From Fibrobacter sp. UWR4 (lineage in GTDB: Bacteria > Fibrobacterota > Fibrobacteria > Fibrobacterales > Fibrobacteraceae): a DNA stretch of 64,000 nucleotides. The position numbers were made by a program, and so were the translations under genes. The stretch spans positions 62,001-126,000 of the forward strand of contig NZ_QGDU01000002.1 of the NCBI RefSeq assembly GCF_003149045.1, given 5' to 3'. This document shows positions 1 through 7,772 of the stretch, one piece after another. The notes beneath the pieces are model-generated. The model was not told the origin of the DNA and ran no database searches. It saw nothing but the letters and a program-made list of their open reading frames with translations. Each line of letters opens with the position of its first letter. Within the stretch, counting starts at the first letter, position 1.

Positions 1-2
1 GT

Positions 3-302
3 CCCAACGACATCTTCCATAAGGGAAAGGCAATTTACAGGTTCCAGAATCGCGAAGACTCTGACCCAAATATTCTGTTGGATGACCTCTGCTATAAAAA
101 TTTCTATATATTTAAGAAGTACTCCGAAATGGACGACGATTCCGCTCGTGAGTATATGAAGTATTTTGCTACCAAGAAATGTGAATCCGAAAAGATGAAG
201 CGCATTCACGAATTGGTAAAGGCTTTCCGTGATAAGGGTGTTGCCATGGATATTATCGTTGATTCAACAGGCCTCACCCCCGAGGAAATCAAGGCCCTGT
301 AA
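3..302 (+). CDS. C-terminal part of an Rpn-like PD-(D/E)XK nuclease/transposase family protein (partial)
   Basis: The reading frame is already open at the left edge and ends with TAA at 300-302, so only the last 99 residues are visible. They contain NDIFHKGKAIYRF near the start, then YKNFYIFKKYSEM and YMKYFATKKCESEKMKRIHE, and end in a helical segment with TGLTPEEIKAL. This tail resembles that of the Rpn (recombination-promoting nuclease, PD-(D/E)XK) proteins that are numerous in Fibrobacter-like genomes. The catalytic core lies outside the window, so neither activity nor intactness can be judged. A strong terminator follows directly. Family assignment rests on recalled resemblance. Confidence 0.5.
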   Translation, partial: PNDIFHKGKAIYRFQNREDSDPNILLDDLCYKNFYIFKKYSEMDDDSAREYMKYFATKKCESEKMKRIHELVKAFRDKGVAMDIIVDSTGLTPEEIKAL

Positions 303-333
303 AATAGCCCCCCTTAAAAATTGTACAAACGGA

Positions 334-370
334 AAAACGCCATACGGAATAACCGTACGGCGTTTTGTTT
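334..370 (+). terminator. intrinsic terminator after the partial nuclease gene
   Basis: A 14-bp stem (AAAACGCCATACGG at 334-347 with its near-perfect complement at 353-366, one G-T pair) encloses a 5-nt loop and runs into a T-rich tail. It ends the gene that stops at 302. Confidence 0.85.
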
Positions 371-472
371 ATACATCCCTATCCAATCACAGGAAATTTT
401 GAGGGATTTGCTGTTGTCGAGACAAAATTTTGGATACTCCAAACAGTCTTAATTACAGGGAAACTTACTCTG

Positions 473-807
473 CTAATAGCTAATAGATTCTTCTCCCAAA
501 GGCACGAAAAAGATTCTTCCAACAACCATATAGTAAAAGCTGGAATGAAAACCATCTAAAAAACTTTTGTAATACCCCACATCATATTTAACAAATCCAA
601 TTATACCATCAATTCCATAAAAGTCAGTTTTCAATTGAAGAGTGTCTTTATACATTTTTCTTTGTTGATTTTCAAGGAACAAAGAATCACTATATGTAAA
701 GCAGCATGTAGAAGATGGAGTTATTGAAATAAAAAAACTCTCTAAACCATAAGCACTTTTTATTGGAGCTTCTTCATATTTTATAAAAAAAATGAGAAAA
801 ACACCAT
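473..807 (-). pseudogene. probable broken or slippage-controlled small hypothetical gene
   Basis: An open frame on the minus strand runs from a stop at 809-811 down to TAA at 473 without any ATG in frame. It encodes a protein-like, Tyr/Phe-rich sequence (for example KTDFYGIDGIIGFVKYDVGY). An ATG at 807 lies in the neighbouring frame and reaches a stop after eight codons, just past a run of eight T (minus strand; A8 at 785-792). One extra T in this run would join the ATG to the long frame. A TTG at 682 would give a 69-residue product instead. It may be a frameshifted remnant, a phase-variable gene, or chance. No family is recognised. Base composition is AT-rich like its two neighbours. Confidence 0.3.
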
Positions 808-908
808 TTTAAGCTGTAAGCTTCCCCGTAACTAGAGGTTTATTGAGAATGATCATAATTGATATGATGAAGGATATCATTTTTCAATTTTCTTAGGGAC
901 GACAACTA

Positions 909-1337
909 TTATTCTATTAAATGCTGTAATTGTGGATAGTCTGCATCAGAAATAAATGTAAATCGTCCACGCAAAAATAAAATAGCATACCACCCATCCG
1001 CATCAATATCCCTTTGCAAGATACGGATACCCTCTTTTTTGACCTTAACTTTATTTCTAAAAAGATACACGAATTCAAATTTTTCTCCAGACTCAATTAT
1101 CCTAACAGGACACATATTGAGTAACCAAAAAAGAATTACACCTGTAAAAGATAAAAGAACAAACAACTCAGCCACCGTTACCGACCAATCCGTTTGAACG
1201 CAATTAAGTCGAGACATAATTATTGCATAACAACAGCTGACATCCGTGTACGCAATAAAAAGTGCCGGCAATAGAAAAAATATAATCGCAAACATTCCCT
1301 TTGCCTTGTACACTTTCTTCTTAGCGTGCATCATCAT
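909..1337 (-). CDS. small two-helix membrane protein, hypothetical
   Basis: 142 residues, not recognised. There are two hydrophobic segments, roughly residues 14-36 and 54-76, separated by a short Cys-containing loop (DVSCCYAIIMSRLNC). A soluble C-terminal region of about 65 residues (GEKFEFVYLFRNKVKVKKEGIRI) has the short beta-strand look of membrane-attached PH-like domains, which is only an impression. Three ATG codons in a row begin the gene; AGGGG lies about 10 nt upstream of the first. The gene sits in an AT-rich stretch unlike the rest of the window, next to another unknown membrane-anchored protein, which suggests acquired or fast-evolving DNA. Confidence 0.6.
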   Translation of the reverse strand: MMMHAKKKVYKAKGMFAIIFFLLPALFIAYTDVSCCYAIIMSRLNCVQTDWSVTVAELFVLLSFTGVILFWLLNMCPVRIIESGEKFEFVYLFRNKVKVKKEGIRILQRDIDADGWYAILFLRGRFTFISDADYPQLQHLIE

Positions 1338-1421
1338 TAGTGTAACCCCTGTTCAAAACCTAATCCACCTCTCCAATCATAGGAAATTTTGAGGTTCTGG
1401 AATTATTTGTTGATTACGCTC

Positions 1422-2018
1422 TTAATCCAATTTAAGATTTTCAAGAACTTCCGTTTTTGGTATGACTTTTCCATTTTTCAACGGAATGTTATAATCGGTT
1501 CCTAAGCCTCCATCCACCTTACACTTGGGGATAAATTCCTGAATCCTACGCCAGGCTTTGGGCATGTCAAGTTTGTGCATTGGGTATATTTCCATCACAA
1601 TATTTTTGCAATACACGATTACTGGATACTCAATAAGATCCGAGGAATAATAAGCATAAATATGTCTATCATTAATCGAGTCGTTTAGCAGAACGGAGAA
1701 TTTACTTAAATCGTATTGATTAAAGGTATAATCATGCTCAACAGGCTTTTTTATGAACCATAAGTTAAATACATAATCATCAACACTAGCTCCGAGAAAA
1801 TGATAACCAATATCCGTCACATATGAGCTTCCAAAACCAAACCCATAATGACGGATCAAATCTGTATAGTCATGTCGATTGATTTCATTGGAAATTTTCA
1901 ACTTAAAAACAAAGGTGTACAAAGATGTTTTGGCGTTAAAAAAAAGGAAATAGACTAATACAATAAGCGCAACTACAATAGTCACAACAATCTTTATTTT
2001 TTTTCTTAGACGCCCCAT
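1422..2018 (-). CDS. membrane-anchored hypothetical protein
   Basis: 198 residues from the ATG at 2018, which has AGGGGA just upstream; the frame also extends 4 codons to a TTG at 2030. A basic N-terminus (MGRLRKKIK) is followed by one hydrophobic helix (about residues 8-26), and the remaining ~170 residues should lie outside the cytoplasm. The soluble part is rich in Tyr and Asp and holds no motif I recognise. It ends in GKVIPKTEVLENLKLD. It lies in the same orientation as the membrane protein at 909-1337 and shares its AT-rich composition. Function unknown. Confidence 0.6.
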   Translation of the reverse strand: MGRLRKKIKIVVTIVVALIVLVYFLFFNAKTSLYTFVFKLKISNEINRHDYTDLIRHYGFGFGSSYVTDIGYHFLGASVDDYVFNLWFIKKPVEHDYTFNQYDLSKFSVLLNDSINDRHIYAYYSSDLIEYPVIVYCKNIVMEIYPMHKLDMPKAWRRIQEFIPKCKVDGGLGTDYNIPLKNGKVIPKTEVLENLKLD

Positions 2019-2098
2019 TTCCCCTACCAAAATTGTAGTCAGTTTTATCTACACCCCAAAGTTACAAATTTTATAAAGCCGACATTTTTCTTTATTTC

Positions 2099-2104
2099 TA
2101 AATT
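2099..2104 (+). promoter_or_regulatory. -10 element (TAAATT) of the DUF5662 gene, leaderless type
   Basis: TAAATT follows a T-rich tract ending in C and ends 6 nt before the ATG at 2111. No Shine-Dalgarno is present, so the transcript probably starts at or beside the start codon. Confidence 0.5.
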
Positions 2105-2110
2105 TACATC

Positions 2111-2647
2111 ATGTTTCACCCGATCCGACATTTTATTACCATCACCAAGCACAGAAACGAAGTGATTCGTTTATGTTTCAAGGCAGGCATCGGATTCCAG
2201 GGCTTGTTCCACGATCTTTCCAAGTACAGCCCCACGGAATTCATTCCCGGCGCAAAGTACTACACCGGCACGGAATCCCCAAACAACGGGGAACGCCGCG
2301 ACACAGGCTATAGCCTGGCGTGGATGCATCACAAGGGCAGAAACAAGCATCATTTTGAATTCTGGTACGACTACGAAATGGCTACCAAAAAAATCGTGCC
2401 CATGCCTATGCCGGACCGTTACATCAAGGAAATGTTCTGCGACCGCGTAGCCGCCTCCAAGACCTATGGCGGCAAGGATTACGACCGCACAAGCCCTCTG
2501 CTTTACCTGACAAAAAGTACCGCCCACGAAAAAATGGCGGAAGTCACCTACAAAAAGCTTCTTTACCTTTTAACCATGCTTGCGGAAAACGGAGAAAAGG
2601 AGACCTTACGTTTTATTCGCAACTGTAAAGAACTCCCTACGGAATAA
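2111..2647 (+). CDS. DUF5662 family protein, HD-like phosphohydrolase candidate
   Basis: 178 residues. Near residues 35-45 it has FHDLSKYSPTEF and near residue 75 WMHHKGRNKHHFEFWYDY, the His/Asp pattern that marks the DUF5662 family, which is believed to have an HD-phosphohydrolase-like fold. A conserved-looking MPMPDRYIKEMFCDRVAASK segment follows. Substrate unknown. The ATG at 2111 lacks a Shine-Dalgarno and sits 6 nt after a TAAATT box. The next gene starts 3 nt after the stop, so the two are probably co-transcribed. Confidence 0.8.
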   Translation: MFHPIRHFITITKHRNEVIRLCFKAGIGFQGLFHDLSKYSPTEFIPGAKYYTGTESPNNGERRDTGYSLAWMHHKGRNKHHFEFWYDYEMATKKIVPMPMPDRYIKEMFCDRVAASKTYGGKDYDRTSPLLYLTKSTAHEKMAEVTYKKLLYLLTMLAENGEKETLRFIRNCKELPTE

Positions 2648-2650
2648 ATT

Positions 2651-3598
2651 ATGAAAGAAAAAATTGCAAAGATTGCCTTCGTGGCACTAATCCTGGTCGC
2701 CTGCTGCCCATACGTTGCTTCCTGGATGGCACTTTTGGCAGGCATCGTTTATGCGTTCGCCTTCGGCGGCCCCGCATTCCCCAAGTTCGCCAAGAAGACC
2801 CAGAAGTACTTGCTCCAGGGCTGCGTGGTGGGCCTCGGTTTCGGCATGAACTTGCAGGCAGCACTTGCCAGCGGTAAGGACGGCATGATGTTCACCATCG
2901 TTTCCGTGGTTTCCGTCATGGTGCTTGGTTTCATCATCGGCAAGGTCATCAAGGTGGACACCAAGACTTCCTACCTGATTTCCAGCGGCACCGCAATTTG
3001 CGGCGGTTCCGCCATTGCAGCAGTGGCTCCCGTTGTGGACGCCGACGACAAGCAGATGAGCGTTTCATTGGGAACGGTCTTCGTGCTGAACGCTCTTGCC
3101 CTCCTGATTTTCCCGCCCCTTGGCCATTACTTCGGCCTCACCAACCAGCAGTTCGGTGAATGGGCGGCCATCGCCATCCACGATACCAGTTCCGTGGTAG
3201 GTGCCGCAGCAGCCTACAGCGACGAATCCCTCCAGGTGGCCGCCATGGTGAAGTGCACCCGAGCCCTCTGGATTCTGCCTCTCGCCCTCATCACCATGGT
3301 GTTCTTCCGCAAGAATTCCGGCAAGGGCAAATTCGATGTGATTCCCTGGTTCATTTTCCTCTTCGCCATCGCCATGGTCATCAACACCTACCTGTTCCCC
3401 GCCATCGGCGTTCCTGCTGAAGTGGGCAAGTACATCGTGATGGTCGCCAAGCGCGGTTTCGCCATTACTTTGTTCCTCATCGGTACAGGCCTTTCCAAGG
3501 ATGCCCTCAAGAAGTGCGGTGCCAAACCCTTCATTCAGGGCGTTGTCCTTTGGGCAGTCATCGGCGTGGGAAGCCTCCTGGTCATCAAGGGTTTCTAA
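2651..3598 (+). CDS. YeiH/UPF0324 family membrane protein (putative sulfate exporter)
   Basis: 315 residues and about ten hydrophobic helices, the usual size for the YeiH/UPF0324 family, often annotated as putative sulfate exporters. Family-like segments are GCVVGLGFGMNL (near residue 57), SSGTAICGGSAIAAVAP (near 111), AIAIHDTSSVVGAAAAYSD (near 174) and the late LFLIGTGLSKDALKK. The family's substrate is not firmly established. The start lies 3 nt after the DUF5662 stop without a clear ribosome site, which suggests translational coupling. It ends before a terminator shared with the opposite gene. Confidence 0.85.
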   Translation: MKEKIAKIAFVALILVACCPYVASWMALLAGIVYAFAFGGPAFPKFAKKTQKYLLQGCVVGLGFGMNLQAALASGKDGMMFTIVSVVSVMVLGFIIGKVIKVDTKTSYLISSGTAICGGSAIAAVAPVVDADDKQMSVSLGTVFVLNALALLIFPPLGHYFGLTNQQFGEWAAIAIHDTSSVVGAAAAYSDESLQVAAMVKCTRALWILPLALITMVFFRKNSGKGKFDVIPWFIFLFAIAMVINTYLFPAIGVPAEVGKYIVMVAKRGFAITLFLIGTGLSKDALKKCGAKPFIQGVVLWAVIGVGSLLVIKGF

Positions 3599-3621
3599 TT
3601 CCAGAACTCAAAATTTCAAAA

Positions 3622-3656
3622 CAAAAAGAGCCCGGTTTCAACCGAGCTTTTTTTAT
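3622..3656 (+). terminator. intrinsic terminator, probably bidirectional, between yeiH-like and SAP-domain genes
   Basis: AGCCCGGTT (3629-3637) pairs with AACCGAGCT (3640-3648) with one mismatch. A-rich 5' and T-rich 3' flanks serve the two convergent genes; it overlaps the last codons of the minus-strand gene. Confidence 0.8.
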
Positions 3657-4222
3657 TTCTTCAAGGCTACCAAGTCCGTCTTTTCGTAACGGTTGTGGCC
3701 AATCAATGATTTCTTGTACTTCCAGCATTTGATGGCTTCGTCCAGGGAATGTCCCTTGTTGTCGGCGAAGAAATCACGGATGTAGGCATTGTACTCGAAC
3801 TGAGCTCCAATCTCAGACTTGGTTTCCTTTTTTTCCTTCTGGATTCTGCCATAGGCTTCAATCGCCTCCTGGTAGGTGCGACCAGCGTTGGTTTTGAGCC
3901 ATGTCTGGAATTGCACATTGAAAGAGAAGGTATTTCCCAAATGCTTTTTGAAAAACGCACGGTGTTGTTCAGAACAAATGAAATTTTGTTCGATAATGGT
4001 CTGCAAATCGACGACTCGGTTTGCTTCCTTGGTAGACTGTATATGGACGGGAGCAGAGCTGGTTTTGGTCACCTTGCCTGTTTCAAGGAAGAACTTGATT
4101 CTTTTGGTCAGTTCTTCTTTTCCACCAGCCGTAGGCAAACCATGGTCCCTACAGAACTGGACCAGTTCCTCCTTCAAAAAGTAAAAGGACTTAATTGAAA
4201 CCAAATCGATGCTAACGCCCAT
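3653..4222 (-). CDS. SAP domain-containing protein (DUF6434-like)
   Basis: 189 residues from the ATG at 4222, chosen over a TTG at 4249 because AGGAGT lies upstream of it. An N-terminal SAP helix-extension-helix (about residues 14-48, LKEELVQFCRDHGLPTAGGK) is a small nucleic-acid-binding fold. The middle region (EQHRAFFKKHLGNTFSFNV, then FQTWLKTNAGRTYQEAIEAY) matches the DUF6434 type found in similar stand-alone SAP proteins. A third segment resembles a repeat of that pattern. Role unknown; DNA or RNA binding is an inference from the SAP part. It is transcribed divergently from the S1-domain gene at 4297. Confidence 0.75.
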   Translation of the reverse strand: MGVSIDLVSIKSFYFLKEELVQFCRDHGLPTAGGKEELTKRIKFFLETGKVTKTSSAPVHIQSTKEANRVVDLQTIIEQNFICSEQHRAFFKKHLGNTFSFNVQFQTWLKTNAGRTYQEAIEAYGRIQKEKKETKSEIGAQFEYNAYIRDFFADNKGHSLDEAIKCWKYKKSLIGHNRYEKTDLVALKK

Positions 4223-4248
4223 TTTTCTAGTACTCCTACGGATGGCCA

Positions 4249-4261
4249 AATATACTATATT
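4249..4261. promoter_or_regulatory. back-to-back divergent -10 boxes between SAP-domain and cvfB-like genes
   Basis: AATATA-C-TATATT is a perfect palindrome around one base. Read leftward it gives TATATT for the SAP gene (27 nt before its ATG at 4222). Read rightward it gives TATATT for the S1 gene (ATG at 4297). Both genes keep Shine-Dalgarno-like sites after these boxes. Confidence 0.5.
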
Positions 4262-4296
4262 ATGGAGAACAAATCACTTGGACGGAAAGGCTTATT

Positions 4297-5130
4297 ATGG
4301 ATCTTGGACGATACAATCGTGGCCGCGTGGAAGAAATTACCCCGCAAGGCTATTATCTGGAACTGGAAAGTGGCGAACGGGTACTGCTTCCGGGCAATAA
4401 GGAACAGTTTACCCTCGAAGAAGGCGAAGTCGTCGACGTATTTGTCTATACCGATAGTGAAGACCGTCCTATCGCCACTTTGAACCAGCCCTACGCTCAG
4501 GTTGGCGAATTCGCTGTTCTTGAAGTGAAGGACGTAAACCGTTTTGGCGCATTCCTGAACTGGGGGCTGAACAAGGATTTGTTCCTCCCCTTCAAGCAGC
4601 AGCTGGGCGAACTTCAGCGCGGCGACCGCTGTGTGGTTTTCATCCTGGTGGACGACAAGAGCAACCGCATTGTGGCAACCGAAAAGATCAAGAGTTTTTT
4701 GGATATGGACACCAGCGAACTGCATGTGGGCCAGCGAGTGGAACTTGCCGCCTACGAAGTCACCCAGGATTATGTTGACTTCCTAGTAGACTATCGCTAC
4801 ACTGGTCGTCTGATGCTCACTCCGGGCATGGAACGAATCTACATCGGCGACACCATGCCGGGCTTTATCCAGCGTTTTACCGCTGACGGTAAAATCACCC
4901 TGAATCTGGCACCTGTAGGATACAAGGGACTCATGAAGAGCGACAGCCCCAACGCAATCCTCCGCAAGCTGGAAGAAGCAGGAGGCAGTCTCCCCTATGG
5001 AGACCACTCCGATCCGGAAATTATCCGTCAGGAGTTCGGCATGTCCAAGAAGACCTTCAAGAAACTTCTGGGCACTCTGTTCCGTGAAGGAAAAATCGTC
5101 ATCGAAGAAGACGGAATAAGACTTCCGTAA
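4297..5130 (+). CDS. CvfB/YitL-like S1 RNA-binding protein
   Basis: 277 residues. The protein has successive OB/S1-like repeats (about residues 1-60, 68-130 and 145-205; for example VLEVKDVNRFGAFLNWGLNKDLFLP) and a C-terminal winged-helix segment (about 220-277, FGMSKKTFKKLLGTLFREGKI). This order and length fit the CvfB family, RNA-binding proteins linked to virulence-factor or stress regulation in Firmicutes; the role here is unknown. The start has AAAGG 8 nt upstream. A hairpin terminator follows the stop. Confidence 0.85.
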   Translation: MDLGRYNRGRVEEITPQGYYLELESGERVLLPGNKEQFTLEEGEVVDVFVYTDSEDRPIATLNQPYAQVGEFAVLEVKDVNRFGAFLNWGLNKDLFLPFKQQLGELQRGDRCVVFILVDDKSNRIVATEKIKSFLDMDTSELHVGQRVELAAYEVTQDYVDFLVDYRYTGRLMLTPGMERIYIGDTMPGFIQRFTADGKITLNLAPVGYKGLMKSDSPNAILRKLEEAGGSLPYGDHSDPEIIRQEFGMSKKTFKKLLGTLFREGKIVIEEDGIRLP

Positions 5131-5153
5131 TTACAAGGGCGAAGCCCCGTGCG

Positions 5154-6110
5154 TTATTGAAAGATCCTGCAGATTTCTGCAGGGTCTTTCGTCTTTGTGA
5201 GGGCTAGTCGCAACAGGACTGCCGCCTTCTGCGGGGGAAGTTCTCCCGCGGGAATCCCCCGAGGGGCAAGGTTCTTATTTAAGGTTACAAGACCTTGGCC
5301 AATGCGGGAAGCGATTACCACGGGAATGGATACGCGGGAAAGAGCGTCCGCATAACCCAGACTGAATTCTCCTGCGCCCGCCCCGGCAATCACGAGACCG
5401 TCGGACAAGCTTGCGGCATATTCCAGAAGACGCGGATCAGAATCCACGGCAAAATAAAGTACGTTCACCTTCGGCAAAGCTGACAGGGACGAAACATCAA
5501 AACGCAAACCCGCGGAACGTACTGACCCAAAGATAACCTGGTTACATTCAAAGACAGCACCTTCCCCTGCATAATGAACGCCCATGGGATTTAAGGCGCT
5601 GGCATTCAACTTCTGCACCTTGGATGCTTCATAAATGCAGCCACCAAAACAAACCAGGACGCACCTTCCTAATTCGCTTAAAGAACATGCCGCCTTAATG
5701 GAATCTGCCAGATTCTTAGGACCGTCCGGTTCCTTTGCTGTAGCGGGTCTCATGGATCCTGTAAAAATCACAGGCTTATTCCCATCCATCGTCAAATCCA
5801 CAAAGAACGCGGTTTCGTCCATGGTGTCCGTACCGTGTGTCACCACTATTCCATTAACCGAAGGATCCTTCTGCAATTCATTGATTCGGCGAACCAGGGA
5901 TAGCCAGAGTACATCCGTCATGTCATCGGAATTCACGTTGCAAACTTGTTCCGCCTGCAACTCAACATCTATTCCGTCCAGCAGATTTTCCATGGACGCA
6001 ACAAGATATTCCACAGAAAGCTGTCCTGAGCGGTACCCCAGGTTTTTACCGGCCTCACCAACACCGGCGATGGTACCACCTGTGGCCAGCACAACGATTC
6101 TTTTCTTCAT
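5154..6110 (-). CDS. ansA: L-asparaginase
   Basis: 318 residues. Hydrolyses L-asparagine to aspartate and ammonia. Both catalytic threonine motifs are present: ATGGTIAG at residues 9-16 and THGTDT at 91-96. No signal peptide is seen, so the enzyme is probably cytoplasmic (type I-like). FTGSMRPATAKEPDGPKNL is the usual substrate-pocket strand. The gene begins immediately after the stop of the upstream TPR/protease gene (TAGATG, no gap), so the two form a translationally coupled operon. Length is normal. The choice between symbols ansA and ansB cannot be settled from sequence alone. Confidence 0.9.
   Translation of the reverse strand: MKKRIVVLATGGTIAGVGEAGKNLGYRSGQLSVEYLVASMENLLDGIDVELQAEQVCNVNSDDMTDVLWLSLVRRINELQKDPSVNGIVVTHGTDTMDETAFFVDLTMDGNKPVIFTGSMRPATAKEPDGPKNLADSIKAACSLSELGRCVLVCFGGCIYEASKVQKLNASALNPMGVHYAGEGAVFECNQVIFGSVRSAGLRFDVSSLSALPKVNVLYFAVDSDPRLLEYAASLSDGLVIAGAGAGEFSLGYADALSRVSIPVVIASRIGQGLVTLNKNLAPRGIPAGELPPQKAAVLLRLALTKTKDPAEICRIFQ
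5160..5196 (+). terminator. intrinsic terminator after the cvfB-like gene
   Basis: AAAGATCCTGCAG (5160-5172) pairs with CTGCAGGGTCTTT (5177-5189), one mismatch, followed by a T-rich tail. It overlaps the last codons of the convergent asparaginase gene. Confidence 0.7.
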
Positions 6111-7097
6111 CTAGCGCACCTCTTCCAGCAACTGTTCCGCCGTTACGTCATAATACTGCTTCAAGGCCTTTTCCGTTCCCAATTTTTTCAGGTCCTGAAT
6201 AAAGTTTCTAAAGTGAACAAAGCTTCCATTTCGAGCAAGCATGCCTTCCACCATTTTCTGGGAATACCAGTAAAGTTTTTCAGCCACCTCACGACTATCA
6301 TGCTGAACAAAAGCCCCTTCCAGATCATTGATAGAAGGTTTTTCACCGGCAGGCTTTTCCACATGGTTTCGGGAAGCATCCACCACCTGGGCGATTCCTT
6401 CATTCACCCAGAAAGGAATCTGCACATGGGTCATTCCCCGCAAGAAACAATGGGTCAATTCATGGAACAGCATAGGCCTATAGACCCCCGTATAGTCCAT
6501 CACGTTCTCCGGAACACGAAGCTTTCCGTCAAAGATCGCCCCCACCCAATCCGGACGAGGACCAATACCAGTATGACTCGCGGCCTGGTACAACACAAGA
6601 CCAATCTTATTTTCCAATTTAAAGTCAAACAAGGTGCTTAAGGAATCATAGGCAACTTCAAGAACAGCCAAGGCTTCCATCACATTGGATCGAGAAGGAT
6701 TGCCATCGTATTCCAGCCGGAAATGCGTAGACTTTTCCAGGTGAAGTTCTTCCATTTCCTGTTTCAAAAGTTCAGCCTTCTGCTGGAACGTCTCAATGTG
6801 TTCGTTACGGAATTTCAAGCTGGCAATGTAAGCAAGACATTCGTCGTAACGACCTTGCTCTAGGAGAATCAAGGCCAAGTTGGTTTGCAGGATTTCGTCA
6901 TTGGGATCTTCCTCGAGCATGGCTCGGGTAACACGTTCCGCACATTTCCAGTCATAAGCGGCCAGGCATTCATTCATTTCTTCCACCAGGCAATTATGAC
7001 TTTCTATTTCTGCTGCTAATTTGCGATAACCCACATAGTGATACAGGATATATCCTGCAAGCACAACCAAAGCGACAATGACCACATTCCTCTTCAT
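6111..7097 (-). CDS. membrane-anchored TPR protein with gluzincin (peptidase MA-like) domain
   Basis: 328 residues. An N-terminal hydrophobic anchor (about residues 4-20) is followed by TPR-like helices (about 45-115, DPNDEILQTNLALILLEQGRYDE). A zinc-protease domain comes next: HELTH at 212-216 and the downstream glutamate in WVNEGIAQ (E233), the HExxH...E arrangement of gluzincins such as the Peptidase_MA group. The domain should be extracytoplasmic. Substrate unknown. It lies upstream of and is coupled to asparaginase, and is divergent from another HExxH membrane protein at 7139. Confidence 0.75.
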   Translation of the reverse strand: MKRNVVIVALVVLAGYILYHYVGYRKLAAEIESHNCLVEEMNECLAAYDWKCAERVTRAMLEEDPNDEILQTNLALILLEQGRYDECLAYIASLKFRNEHIETFQQKAELLKQEMEELHLEKSTHFRLEYDGNPSRSNVMEALAVLEVAYDSLSTLFDFKLENKIGLVLYQAASHTGIGPRPDWVGAIFDGKLRVPENVMDYTGVYRPMLFHELTHCFLRGMTHVQIPFWVNEGIAQVVDASRNHVEKPAGEKPSINDLEGAFVQHDSREVAEKLYWYSQKMVEGMLARNGSFVHFRNFIQDLKKLGTEKALKQYYDVTAEQLLEEVR

Positions 7098-7138
7098 TGA
7101 AAAGAAGTTAGAATTTTTTTATAAATGGTTTTAGGAAA

Positions 7139-7747
7139 ATGATTGGACTACTCTATTACAACATATTGAGTCTTATACAGATGGGTCATGGTCCCAAGGG
7201 CGCGGCCATCACCAGCCTCATCTGTACTGCCATCATGATTTTTTTCTTGTTGCTGGTAGGCGCCATTATGAATGGTTTGCAACGTCTACAAATCAACCTG
7301 CTGGAAAAAGCCTTTGGACAAAAGGCGGCCCTTTTCATTTGTAATTACATCACCATTCCAGGAACCATTCTTCACGAAAGCGCCCATGCCCTTTTCGGTC
7401 TATGCACAGGCGCAAAAGTCACGGAAATCAGCTACCTGGATACTAAAGGAGATTCTTTAGGGCATATCAGCTACATTCCTCGTGGCAATCCTTTTTTCAA
7501 GGCTATTCAGCACACCATGATTGCCTGCGCCCCGGTATTTGCGGGTTTCATTGCAGAATACTTCCTTATCCGCGGAATTTTCTACGGAGGCTTCTCCATC
7601 TGGGCCGATATTGGCCTTTGGTATCTTGTGGTTTCCGTAGCGGATCACATGTCCATGAGTTCCATCGACATCAAGCATTACTTCCAGGGCATGTGGGCCG
7701 TAGCCCCCCTGGTGTTCACGGCCTTCTTCCTTTACGGATTTATTTAG
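7139..7747 (+). CDS. membrane metalloprotease-like protein with HESAH motif (M50-like)
   Basis: 202 residues with at least four hydrophobic segments. HESAH (79-83) lies at the end of a hydrophobic stretch (ITIPGTILHESAHALFG), as in membrane-embedded M50 site-2-protease relatives. No clear NPDG-type second motif is visible, so the zinc ligand set is incomplete by eye and it could be a non-proteolytic relative. AGGA lies upstream of the ATG. It is divergent from the peptidase-MA protein; the shared 41-bp gap has a symmetric TTTATAAA. Confidence 0.6.
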   Translation: MIGLLYYNILSLIQMGHGPKGAAITSLICTAIMIFFLLLVGAIMNGLQRLQINLLEKAFGQKAALFICNYITIPGTILHESAHALFGLCTGAKVTEISYLDTKGDSLGHISYIPRGNPFFKAIQHTMIACAPVFAGFIAEYFLIRGIFYGGFSIWADIGLWYLVVSVADHMSMSSIDIKHYFQGMWAVAPLVFTAFFLYGFI

Positions 7748-7772
7748 GCTGGATTTTCAAATACGGGCTTAT

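Noticed and set aside
365-559. 64-codon plus-strand frame after the first terminator
   Set aside because: It starts inside the terminator tail, overlaps the minus-strand candidate frame and shows no ribosome site or protein-like pattern.
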